This document shows positions 11,888-23,000 of a stretch of DNA of 64,000 bases, piece after piece; the first letter of the stretch is position 1; each line of letters starts with the position of its first letter. The position numbers and the translations under genes are program-made. The DNA is from Ditylenchus dipsaci (lineage: Eukaryota; Nematoda; Chromadorea; Rhabditida; Anguinidae), in NCBI GenBank assembly GCA_004194705.1, contig SADC01000098.1, positions 806,001-870,000 on the forward strand, in the 5' to 3' direction. The notes under the pieces are model-generated. The model did not search any database. It was not told the DNA's origin and saw only the letters and a list, made by a program, of their open reading frames with translations.

Positions 11888-12222
11888 GGGTACAACAAAA
11901 CCAAGTTGTCGACCACTTGGAGCAAAAAAAATTTTCATTTTTTCGGGTTCCAAAACCGATTTTCTGAACTGATTCAGGCATGCTGAAGATGGTTTGACGG
12001 TGGTAAAACGCCGTTTTGTCGGGTATTTCTAAGTTATCACTAACGATTGATTTATCAAAATCAATCGTTAGCGATAACTCAAAAATATGTCGATGAAACG
12101 TGATTTTACCACTGTCAAACCATCTTCAGCATGACTGAATCAGTTCAGAAAATGGGTTTTGGAACCCGAAAAAATGAAAATTTTTTTTTGCTCCAAGTGG
12201 TCGACAACTTGGTTTTGGTGGT
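11888..12222. repeat. ~335-bp palindrome inside the nest
   Basis: ACCAAGTTGTCGACCACTTG at the left and its inverse at the right, centred near 12055 (AATCAATCGTTAG). Flanked by diverged direct copies of CATCTTCAGCATG-containing DNA. Confidence 0.75.
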
Positions 12223-12906
12223 CCAGCTGGCCAGGTAGTACCTATCCGGAATATTGGGATTTCGGTGCGTGAAATCGGAGTTTTGGTTTCATTTAACCCA
12301 ACTTCCTACACGATTCCACATATGATAGCATGGTTGTTTTTGAAATTTGAAATTTTTTACTTTACAGGCGATCCAGCTGATCCACCTGACCAGAAGGTGC
12401 CCATTTCGGGTTTGGGGTCTGGGTAGGTGAAATTGGGATTTTGGTCTTATCAAACCTTATTCACGTCACGATTTCACATTTGATAGCATGCTTTGTTTTT
12501 CAAAATATCAAAAAATATTTTTTCAGGTCCTCCAGGTGGATATCCACCTGACCAAGTGGTACCTACCCCAGGTTTTCGGGTTTCGGTAGGTAAACTGGTA
12601 GGTAAAACGGTAGGTAAAATGGTTCTGTACAGGGTACAATGATTTTAGCTACTTTTAGCCAAATCCAAAATTTCGGATTCTGGATGTGGATATCCATTTA
12701 GAAAAAGGTACCAGGTGGTTTGCCCTACTGAACCTGAGATTGAGTGGTGAGCGACCCGATTTTTTCCGACCCGATTTTTTCCGACCCGATTTTTTCCGAC
12801 CCGATTTTTCTGACCCGATTTTTTCCGACCCGATTTTTTCCGACCCGATTTTTTCCGACCCGATTTTTTCCGACCCGATTTTTGCGACCCGATTTTTTCT
12901 CATAAC

Positions 12907-13837
12907 CATTTTTTCGTCTAAGCCTTGTTTTTTATATTTTCTTTGCTGGTTTTCTATATGCAACTTATACTTGTTTATTTTACATATCATAATTATTGTT
13001 TGCAAGTATTATTACACACTCAAGAAACCAGATTTACAGCTACTCTTAGTAATTTTTTTTATTTATAATCAAAGTATTAAACTTATTTACTTGTCGACTT
13101 TATGTTTACATATATATATATATATTTAAAGAAATATATTTGCATTTGAAACGTAGTAAGAACCAATATATGTGGAAAAAAAGTAGCGTAAGATATCTTA
13201 ACTCTGGCCACAATAGTGCTGACAATAACTCTAGTCAATGCGTTCCACTTTGCGACAGAAAATATGGCTGTGGTGATATCGGATGCTTTATCCTTTTCCT
13301 CATCGCACTTTTTCTGTTAGCATATTTTATCCTGAAATTCAACGAGATCTATGATGAACGAGCTGACCTTCAAGACCAATTGCTGAAAACCCATGACCGT
13401 CAATTTCATTGTATGTCTGGCGCAAAACATTTGTAATTCACTTTAGTAGTGCTATTGTTTTGGCATTGAATTTCGGCTTTTCTTCTGTCTCTCACTTTGA
13501 AAGATACTCATTTGCTTACTCATTCAATGAATATCGTCTTTTTTGCAACAGTAAACTTTGTTTATTTTTCTGCTTGTAACAGATTTTATTGATTATCTTA
13601 AAAAAATTTCCAGATTTCTTTAAATATATATATGTAAACATAAAGTCGACAAGTAAATAAGTTTAATACTTTGATTATAAATAAAAAAAATTACTAAGAG
13701 TAGCTGTAAATCTGGTTTCTTGAGTGTGTAATATTACTTGCAAACAAATAATTATGATATGTAAAATAAACAAGTATAAGTTGCATATAGAAAACCAGCA
13801 AAGAAAATATAACAAACAAGGCTTAGACGAAAAAATG
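12907..13837. mobile_element. Fold-back element with ~225-bp arms and one ORF
   Basis: The left arm 12907-13135 and right arm 13614-13837 are near-identical inverted copies beginning CATTTTTTCGTCTAAGCC. They differ mainly in a TA microsatellite and a few indels. The unique 478-bp spacer carries the 88-residue membrane-protein ORF. Confidence 0.85.
13170..13436 (+). CDS. Small single-pass membrane protein carried inside a fold-back element
   Basis: An 88-residue ORF runs from ATG 13170 to TAA 13434-13436. The N-terminus is basic and Asn/Ser-rich, followed by a cluster of four cysteines (CVPLC, YGC, IGC), a clear transmembrane helix FILFLIALFLLAYFIL at about residues 46-61, and then a charged, helix-prone tail (NEIYDERADLQDQLLKTH). 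It lies precisely in the unique spacer between ~225-bp inverted arms (12907-13135 and 13614-13837). It is not a transposase. It may be a captured exon or a cargo gene. No homologue is recognised. Confidence 0.45.
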   Translation: MWKKSSVRYLNSGHNSADNNSSQCVPLCDRKYGCGDIGCFILFLIALFLLAYFILKFNEIYDERADLQDQLLKTHDRQFHCMSGAKHL

Positions 13838-13842
13838 TAGCT

Positions 13843-14095
13843 TACCGTATTTCCTCTAATAAGCGCGCATGCTCTAATAAGCGCGCACCCCTACTTTGAG
13901 GGCCTATTTCTCAGCTCAGTGAATTTTTTTTCCAAAGCTGTTTAATGCATTTTCTTAACTCCCACGAGCTCTACCGATTCCACTTTTTAGATTTTGGTTG
14001 AGCACCCAAAATTTTCGAGATCGACCCAAAATTTTTCAGATTTTTGGGGGTTTGAATAATAAGCGCGCCGGCGCGCTTATTAGAGAAATACGGTA
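13843..14095. mobile_element. TACGGTA-end MITE, copy 3 (motif GCGCGCC)
   Basis: Begins TACCGTATTTCCTCTAATAA with two direct AAGCGCGCA sites, and ends with the palindrome AAGCGCGCCGGCGCGCTT then TTAGAGAAATACGGTA. It contains the conserved GAGCTCTACCGATTCC and GGTTGAGCACCCAAAAT segments of the family. Confidence 0.85.
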
Positions 14096-15084
14096 TATAG
14101 CAAAATATTTGATTTCGCGCCATTAAGCAGATTTTTGTTAAGCGGATTTCCGTTAAGCAGATTTTCGTTAAGCAGATTTTCGTTAAGCAGATTTTCGTTA
14201 AGCAGATTTTCGTTAAGCAGGTTTTCACCTACCCGGAGTACCGAAGCATGAAACGAGGTAATGACTTTATTGCCTGTAGGGTGTAGTATAGTCATTGGTT
14301 TTACTCACAATACTTTAAGTATAAAGTTAACTCGCAATGCCTAAAGGACCTTAACTCTTATGTGGATATCCTAACCAACTAGGTAAAGCCACCTGGATAC
14401 CAGATAACAGGATATTACTAGGTGAGTATCACTGCCGAGGTAGTACTACCCGAGTTCCACCACCTAAGTTCTACCATTTCAGTACAACTATTAAGATGCC
14501 CTACTACCAATTCCTGATGAAGTTGAATTATAGGTTGTTGCTATGCTAAAGTAACTGAAATAGGAATTTTGAAGCTGTTTAGTTTAGAAAAATTGGTGTT
14601 TGCTGCCAGCATCGGTTAAGATGCTTACATGGTAGCCTCAGGTACCCTCAGGTAGTTAAGGTATTTTTCTAGCTCGATGCGGGGATTCCGAATAGCAAAA
14701 CCGATATTTTGGTATTATCAAACCGTGTTTAGGGTCCCAATTTTGATTAACACATTAATAATATTGACAATAATTTGCTTATTTTAAGTCCGAGTCCGCG
14801 AATAAATGTCCATTTAATTTCAATTTCTATTCTGGGGGGATTTGTGCTGGGGGGATTTTTGCGGCGGGATTTTTGCTGGGGGGATTTTTGTTGGGGGATT
14901 TTTGCTGGGGGGATTTTTGTTGGGGGATTTTTGCGGGGGATTTTACCCATAACCATATTTTTTGACTCATTATCTTTAAATGACTCTAGCTCGCTTCCCA
15001 TTAAGCAGCCGTGATCACATAATAAATCATTTTGCTCCCTAGGAAAAGCTCTTTCAAATTATTGCAATCGTTTTTCGTTGACTA

Positions 15085-15400
15085 TAAAAAATGGCTCAAA
15101 TTGTTTTACCCCGCCAAATTACTGATTTACCCCGCCAAATTAATTTTTTACCCCGTCAAATTTGAATTTTGAGCAAAATACTCGTTTAAACCGAAGGCTG
15201 AAAAAAAAGGAACAAAAAAATATCCATCCTCAGCAAGACTCTTGAACAAAAATGCATTCAGAGACTATTTTTGCCCAGCTCCAGTGACCAAAACATGACA
15301 AAACAGGTAAAAAGTCAAATTTAAAAGTGTCCAAAACTCATTTTTTATTACCCCGCCAAATTGCTGTTTTTTTTTACCTTTACCATCCAAACCAGTATCT
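15085..15400. repeat. TTACCCCGCCAAATT tandem units with an inverted-repeat fragment
   Basis: About three ~20-bp units (TTTACCCCGCCAAATTA) lie at 15105-15165 and another at 15350. Between them is a dispersed sequence, GAGACTATTTTTGCCCAGCT, also found near 52325 in inverse orientation. Confidence 0.55.
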
Positions 15401-15779
15401 AAATCCCCTAAATCAGTGCTTAGGGTGGTTTAAGATGGTTGATTATGGTTCAGGGTGGATTCTGAGCGATTGAGCCCATGGGACCCGAATTCTGATCCGT
15501 TCAATCGAATTTTTTGCAAAAAGTTTACCCCCCTCTTTAGTAAACTCCCAAAAAACCAACTTTCACGGGCTTCTGGCCATTCCGGGGTGGGTTTCTGGCG
15601 ATCCAAGTTATTTGTGACCATAAAATTTGAATTCCCGCAAAATTTACTGCAATATTTGATTCAAAATTTGAATTTTATAGAATTGGAGCGCTTGGCACTT
15701 AATGGGTTGGGTTTTTCACTTATTTAAAATAGTGTTTAAATGACTTTTTATATGCTTAAAACGATAAAAAAGTTATTTT

Positions 15780-16880
15780 CTGACATTTTTCCACACAAAA
15801 ATAGATTTTTAGAAAAAATTTTTTTTGACTGAAATTCGACTTTTTGCCTTGGTCCCCCCAGGCAATCCAACCCAAAAGGGTACCTGGATACCACAAAAAG
15901 ATAGAATTTGAACATAGTTTTGTTGACTGGGGCCTACCGCATAAAGAAACTCTGGTATGCATACACTTTTATGCATCCAGAGTCACTTTCGAGTGATTTG
16001 CATCTAAGGTATGGGTGTGCGCTTCTCAACCCCAAGCAACCAAGCCCCCTGCGCCCCCGAAGGGGGCGCAAGGGGAGAAGTACACCGATAAGTACACTTG
16101 ATCATAAAATGCATATAAAGTCTATTTTTGCCACGGCCCGAGTTGAAAAACATGGTAAAGCAGCTAAAAAAAGTGGCCCCTGTATTATTCCCTTCCCTCC
16201 CAATACAGCCCATAATCCTTTTAAATTGCTTTTCTGGACCTTTTATGGCGAAATTATTGCTTAAAAATGTTTTTCGACCACTCCTAAAAATCTTGATTTT
16301 GGGGGGGGGGGTATTCCCGAGTAGCTTTTTTGGGGGGGGGGGGTATTACGAGTAGCGTCAAATATTCTGTTGCTGCCATCTTGTAGCTTAGATTCAGAGC
16401 TACCAGATGAGATATTGATAAATAAAATGTCGGTTTAAAAAGTTTGTTAAAAATGAGTGGATCCGCACTATGGAGCTGCACTCGGATCGAGTGCGGATCC
16501 AGAGTGCGGATCCACTCATTTTTATCCAAAATTTTTGAATCACATGTAGCTAATAAATAGCTTTTCTGGTAACCCTGGATCTTAGCTACAAGATGGCACC
16601 AACAAAAAAATTTTTGAAAATTAAAATAAAAAGTTACGGCCGTTTCCGAGTGAGGAGGTATGAAAAAATCCGCACTCATTGGGTACCAGGGCTTAGACAC
16701 AAATCACTCGAAAGTGACTCTGGATGCATAAAACATTTATTTTTATGCGGCAGGCCCCAGTAATGAAAACTATGTTCAAAATCCATCTTTTAGGGAATCC
16801 AGGTGCCCTTCAGTATCCTTTACCTTGGTTTCCCAAGGCAAAAAATCAACTTTTGGTCAATACACATCAGTAATTTCTTG
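15780..16880. mobile_element. Dispersed element with GGCCTACCGCATAAA arms
   Basis: Inverted ends share CCTTGG, GGCCTRCCGCATAAA and ATGCATCCAGAGTCACTTTC (left 15840-15990, right 16690-16850). The interior contains a 150-bp block (16126-16275, CCCCTGTATTATTCCC) repeated at 62712-62860, two poly-G runs and a short GGATCCGCACT palindrome at 16455-16525. Partial copies are at 18363-18540 and 44210-44520. Confidence 0.6.
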
Positions 16881-17014
16881 AATAAAGGGTAAGAGAATAT
16901 ATTTTTACCGAAAAAACCATAGTTATTATGGATAGAGAAATATGCGTGGACCCAGCGCGAGTCCAATTTCAGTAAGACCATCAATCCAGAGTCAACTTAG
17001 AAATTGCTACTTAC

Positions 17015-20000
17015 CCGACTAAAAGCAGCAAGGCCGCATCAATGTTGGTTCCATCCAAAGCACTACATTCTATGAACTCAGTTTGCAACAACTAAATTTT
17101 TCTCATTAAAAAAACACTGCTTACCAAAACTCACTTCTGCCAAGTTTTGCCCATCCTTTTGGGTTACATAATTGCAGTCCGTACTGAATAGCTGGCCGGG
17201 ATGAGCAAAAGAACTAGCTGTAGAGGTATCATTCAAAATCTCCGCCAAATTTTCACCTTTGGTGTCTGGGAAACTGGAGGTATGAGCTTCTTGCCCTTGA
17301 TCTCGAAGATCAATTTTGTTGCCGACAATGAGCACAGGCACTGGTTTGCTTGCTGATTCCTGTTTGGAGGCATTCTTTAAAAGAGGTGTAACATTCCTGC
17401 CATTTTCTACTCTGTGCAAGAATTTGACCCTTCACAGTCGACGCCCGATATAAAAACACTTTAAAAGTTCGACAGTTAAATTTATTTACCGAATTTATGT
17501 CCATCTAGGTGTCTAAGCACGTTTTAGATGAGCAATACTTTTTTTGTACCAAATTAACTTTTTTTGTATCAATTTTTTTTTGCGTTTTTCTCTTAAATTT
17601 ATTAACTTTTTCCACTAAGTGATAGCACCATCATGTAGCCCTACGATTCTAGTTTCTAACAAAATATAACTTCTTGAAAGATATTTCAAAATTTTTAACA
17701 AAGAATTGAAAGTATGAATAAAATAATTTTTTGACTTGTTCCATACTTTCGATTTTCCGTAGAGCATTTGAGAATATCTTGCAAAAAATTATACTTTGTA
17801 AGAAACTAGAATCACAGAGCTACTCGATAGTTATATCACTTTGTGAAAAAGATCAAAAAATGAAGAGAAAAAGGCAAAACAAAAAATAAATTCGGTAAAA
17901 AAGCAAATTTGGTACAAAAAAGAAAATTTGGTACAAAAAAGTAAATTTGGTACAAAAAAAGTAAATTTGGCACAAAAAAATAACTTTGGTAGTACAAAAG
18001 TATGGCCCGTTTTAGATGCTGAAAACTTTTTGATCATGAGTCCTGCTTGGAATTATACTAAGGTAAGTGAGTGCGCGAATCTCAAATGCCCCGTTTACAA
18101 TGGGAGTTCGAAGTAAAAGTGATGTCTGCATTTCGCGTTTTTCACAGGAAAGTGCCAAATCTGATAATATTGACCTATACCTAAAATCCAAAAGTGGATG
18201 TAGGTCATCTCTATCAGATTTTGTATTTTTCCATAAAAAACGCGAGACCTAGACATCACTTTTACTTCTTCATCGACATCCCATTGTAAGCAGGGCACAA
18301 CTCTCGAGCCCCCTGCGCACACGAAGGGGGCTTAGGGTTGGAGCTGATACGCGCGCACCCACATCTCCTAGACACAAATCACTCGAAAGTGACGCTGGAT
18401 GCATGAAAAAGCATGCATACCAGAATTTCTTTATAAGGTAGCCCCCAGTTAACAAACAGATGTTTAAATTATATCTTTTTAGGGTATCGAGGTATCTTTT
18501 CAGGTTGGTTTTACTTGCTCCCGCAAGGCATAAAGTCAACCTTTGATCAATTTCGAATTTTGCGGATCAAATGGCGAAACTATCGGGGCTCTCAGAAATA
18601 ATCGACAAGACCAGAATCCCAACGATTTTTCTTAGTTACATTGACAAATCAGATTTGGCCAATTTTTTTCAATTAGGGTAAAATGTATGAGACTTTCGAG
18701 GGGATCAAACTTGAGAGGTGTTCTTAAAATCGATCGTCGACTGTATATGTTTCGATTTTTTTCACTTTCACATTTTACCATGTTGAAAATTAGCGTTAGC
18801 TTGATGACTGTTGAACCATTCGTGTAAACTACTTTTCACCATACCGTATGTCCTCTAATTAATGCACCGGTGCGTTTCTTTTTCAAGCTCTCTTCAAAGG
18901 TTTTTTTTAATTAGAGGGGGTGTTTCGATTAGAAAGAGTGCTTAAATCAGAGGAAATACGGTTATTCTATTTTTATTTTTCACAAATTGATTTTGATATC
19001 GATGTTTTACAGGGGCCCGAAATTCGAAAACATAACCACTTTAAGATAAACAAAACGCCAAGATTTATCAGAATTTTGTCACGGACACCACTGACTTTTG
19101 GGATAGCGAAAGATATTTGATTTCGTATTGCGCCACATTTAAATTGCACCAATGCGGATTGCACCACTGCAAATTGCGCCAATGCGAATGGCGCCGAAAA
19201 AAATGCCGATTTTTTGGCCTTTTTTACTAAAATTGATCTTTAAAGGGGCATGCCCACGCTAATAAGAGGCGGTGCCCGGTAATTCGAAATTTTTTCCTAA
19301 TCATTGAACTTCTGTACGCATTTTTCAACTTGGTTTCTAACAAAAGAAGGTCTGGAATTCAATTTTAGGTATTGTTTGTTAGAAGACGTTGTCGTTAGAA
19401 ATCCGTGCGAAAGTTTAATGATTAGGAAAAAAATTGAATTCCCGGGCACCACCTCTTATTAGCGTGGGCATGCCCCTTTAAAGGGCTTGAAAACATGTTG
19501 AAAGGATAATGTCGGCAAAGAAAGTGCAACAAAGTAATTGAATTACAATTTGAAAAATTGCATTTTTAAAGTTGCAATGGCGCAATTTGTATATGGCGCG
19601 ATCCGAAATGGCGATATCTTTCGCTGCTCGACTTTTGACTATACTTAATATACTAAAATGTAGCCCTAGATCTCCACTACAAGATAACCAGACAGATTTC
19701 AGATAAACCACAAAATTTACAGATAGAACTAATTTATATCCACAAAAAAAATTGCGCTGAATTTTGAAAGTGATTAGAATTTCGAACTTTGGATCCCTAT
19801 GGTTTATAGACTAGAAAAATAATAGGAACTATCGACAAAAATTGGTCATTGTAGCCTTAGTCTTAGCCTTCGCCTAAGGGCTGTAATTACACAAAAAATA
19901 GTAATTATGGCTTTCAGATCATCTTTTGTAAGGCGAAAATATTTCAAAACCGAAAGTAGAAAGTTAGCAAACTCAGTGAAAGGTCAAATTTCCAGACAGT

Positions 20001-23000
20001 ATAGAGTCGAATAGAAATGTTGCCTTCTTTTGAAAAAAGTTTCGTGAACAAAGCAATTATTTTTTACCAAAAAGTCACAAAACTTGACTGCTGTTTTCAT
20101 TAGACAAATTCTCACCCTAACCGTTTCAATCCAATCTCTTATGCGGAGAAAAGATCTTTCCACTGAACAATCATACACCAAAATAGCACCATCAGCTCGG
20201 CGGAAATAGGAGTTGCACAGAGAGCGAAACCTTAATTTTTCTTGTTATTTGTGTAAAAAAGATAGAGTAGAACACGTTCCTCCAAAAAAGGCCGTGAATT
20301 CAAATAGCCTGCCCATATGGATACTAGCAGCATTAAACGTAAGAACAAATTGAACAAACGTGTTCTGTCTTTACAAAAGTACTACAAATCACCTTTCCTG
20401 ACCAGCTGTATCCCTGAAAGAAAACATTGATTCTATTTATTTAATGAAAAAATTAACCATAGCTGGACAGCCACATTAGTCTTTCCCATTTTGATGCTCT
20501 TGACATGGAAATCAACTCCTATAAATAAGCGAAATTTGTGTCATTAGGGCTTCTATCAGCTTACCCAACGTGCTGGCAATGTTTTTCTGATAAGTGCCTT
20601 TGACAATTCGCATTATTATGGACGACTTGCCAACACTAGCATCTCCGCACATCACAACTCTGAAAGTGCGGTCAGGAGGTCCAGTGAATTCGACCAGGGT
20701 CTGCAATTGAAAAATGTTTAGTTAAAAAGTGTTGTGAGGATTAATTTGAATACGTTTTTGTCTCGTATGGAATTCTATGTGACTGCATAGAATTCCCTTA
20801 TTTCATCAGTTATTGTTTGGTCGTGTAATTGTCGTGTTGTGCTATAAATCGTTCTCTGTTATTATTGTGTGCTATTAGTTATTGAGAACCACATAAGCGC
20901 TTGTTCCATCCCATTAGGTCCCATATCATATACATACACTTCCCATTACAACAAAAAGTATACTCTAATTATTAGAGTCTCTGGTTTCCAACAAGCTCAT
21001 TACTCCACTCCTGATTTTTAGACATTTTTGCATTGTCGTCTTTTTGGACTTTCCTAGTATCGATAATTTTTATCGATTCAGCTTTTTCTATTTTGGGTAT
21101 TCACATAAAAATGGAGCGCAGATTTTCTTGATTTTAAGAGTTTTAAAAAATAACTCTACACTGAATAAATTGAAAGATTTTTTTTGCATACTTGATATCG
21201 GATGTAAAAAAGTGGCGGATATCGGATATGCGATGCAGCTTTGGTCTTTGGTCTCCGCCTAAGGCTACAAATGCTAAAATTCAAAAACATGCAAAAACAG
21301 CAAAAAAATAAAATTCACAAAGGCAAAATTGGAACTTTAATACCAATTAATAAATCAAACCCTGCTCACCGAACTGTAGCCAGAAGAGTTAGCATGTGAG
21401 TCTTTGCCCGTAGTGTCCACAGAAGCACATCGAAACAAATCTGCATCACTGATACTTGTTCTGGAGCTTCCACACCTTCTGCTACGAGAATGGTCGGTGG
21501 GGAAGCCACTATCTGAATTTTTTTTATGAAATATTACAGAAAATAAGAGTTTTAACCTCGGTCATCATCGTCAAGACCTGTGGAGGTGGGAGTGTCTCCG
21601 TGGAAGGAATGCATGGAAGAATGACAGCTAGAGTTGTATGGCAGTGTAGAAATGCTTCTAGGCAAGGGCAAAAGAGGTGAGCCAAAAGCTGATGGTCCCG
21701 CAAAAGAGTTTTGCTAAAAATAAATGAGCTGAAGAAGAGATATCAGAAGAAAATTCTCTGAACAAACCATATGAATTTGCTTCATAATGTTGGTGCGGGT
21801 GTCCAAAGCTCCTCGAAGATTGTCATTTGTCTCGTGCAATCTTTTGTTGGCATCACTTAATTTTTTTTTGTTATTTGAGGTTTAGTAGAGAGCTTAGTTT
21901 TCTGGCCCAATATGAAAATCGGTCTTATTTTGACAATACTATGTTTTTTCTCTCTCTAGTACTTAAGAATGCGGTAAGTTAGCCTTCGTTAAGACGTGTT
22001 TCGAAGATGTTACCCGAACTTGAGCCCTTTCTAACCTATGCTGGCCTTATATTCAGGGACCTTATATAAGAGGAAAGGTAGACTATGAATAGGATGAAAG
22101 GGCTTCTATTAGAGGAAAAAACGGTAGTCTATTTAAATGTTAGGTACAAAAAAATAAGCGCAAAAACGGGCTAGCTTGTCTATTTGAAAACTTTAATTAA
22201 AAATATAAAAAGGCTGCAGGTCTTACTGAGATTTTAACTCAGATCGCGGGATTGTTCCAACATATTCAGAGTCCCGAGTGCTAACCATTACACCATAAGA
22301 CTACACGATCGTAAAAGCCCGAGTGCACCCCCCCTTCTCCAAAGAGTATTTTTCTCTAAGCGTCCCATTTTGGGTTCCCCTGATTTTTTTAAAGTTTTTT
22401 TTTTTGCAATGTGTAGCGCACTAACTTAGGCTTAGGTTTAGGCTTAGGCTTTAGATGAAAAAAGTAGTCTTAGACAAAAGTACTCTTTGCAGGGGGGGGG
22501 GTTTGCTCTTTGCTGTCCACACGATTCCCTAGTAATAAAACATTTACAGCTATCATCATTTATAGCTTTATTTTTTCCTTGTTTACATGTATTTTTAATT
22601 TTCGACGAGAAAGTAGCTGTCTTTAAATTGTTTTTATTCAAGGAGCCAAAGTACTGGTGTCAGGCATGTGCCGGAAGACGGGCTAGCCCAGGCCCATCTA
22701 GGCCCGGCCGTCCTGAAAAGAACTTTTACCCGTGCCAGGCCAGCAAAAGTACGGCTAGTGCACATACCTGACTAGTATATAACTAAGCTGCAATCCACAT
22801 TTGATATCTAATAAAATATAAAATATATAAAAAGGGGTCTAAAGGTTTAGTTTAAGCAAAATAAGGTCGATTGTAGAATGAATGAAAAATATGCAAATGC
22901 TAAAAACAAGTGAAAGTAGGCTTTTTGCTTAAAAATAAAAAACATTACTATAACAACTGCAGTTGTCGTTGAATATTTTCGGTTTCATCGGCTTCAGCCA

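Larger units (their letters stand above)
9878..12907. mobile_element. Third fold-back of the nest (CGGGTCGGAAAAAAT units)
   Basis: The left end CGGTTATCAGAAAAAATCGG and the right end in inverse orientation flank arrays of CGGGTCGGAAAAAAT (~15 bp). The left array is split by the 9919-11133 insertion (parts at 9885-9920 and 11134-11360); the right array is 12747-12895. Confidence 0.7.
9735..14243. mobile_element. Second fold-back of the nest (CTTAACGAAAATCTG units)
   Basis: The outer end GGGTAGGTGAAAACCTGCTT is present in both arms, followed by ~15-bp tandem units CTTAACGAAAATCTG (9752-9838; inverse 14120-14225) and a shared inner end GGCGCGAAATCAAATATTTT. The right arm abuts MITE copy 3. Confidence 0.75.
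9563..14955. mobile_element. Outermost fold-back of a nest (AAAAATCCCCC units)
   Basis: The left end GGTTATGGGTAAAAATCCCCC (21 nt counted with its run; core GGTTATGGGTAAAA) and the right end TTTTACCCATAACC are inverted. Units are AGCAAAAATCCCCCC-like, about three at the left and about eight at the right. Inner unique sequence AAATTGAAGT/AATTTCAATTT also matches. Everything in 9.6-14.8 kb lies inside it. Confidence 0.65.

Noticed and set aside
11054..13129. Lys/Ser/Gly-rich and Arg/Phe/Pro-rich ORFs
   Set aside because: They are translations of the CGGGTCGGAAAAAAT tandem arrays in repeat arms, not genes.
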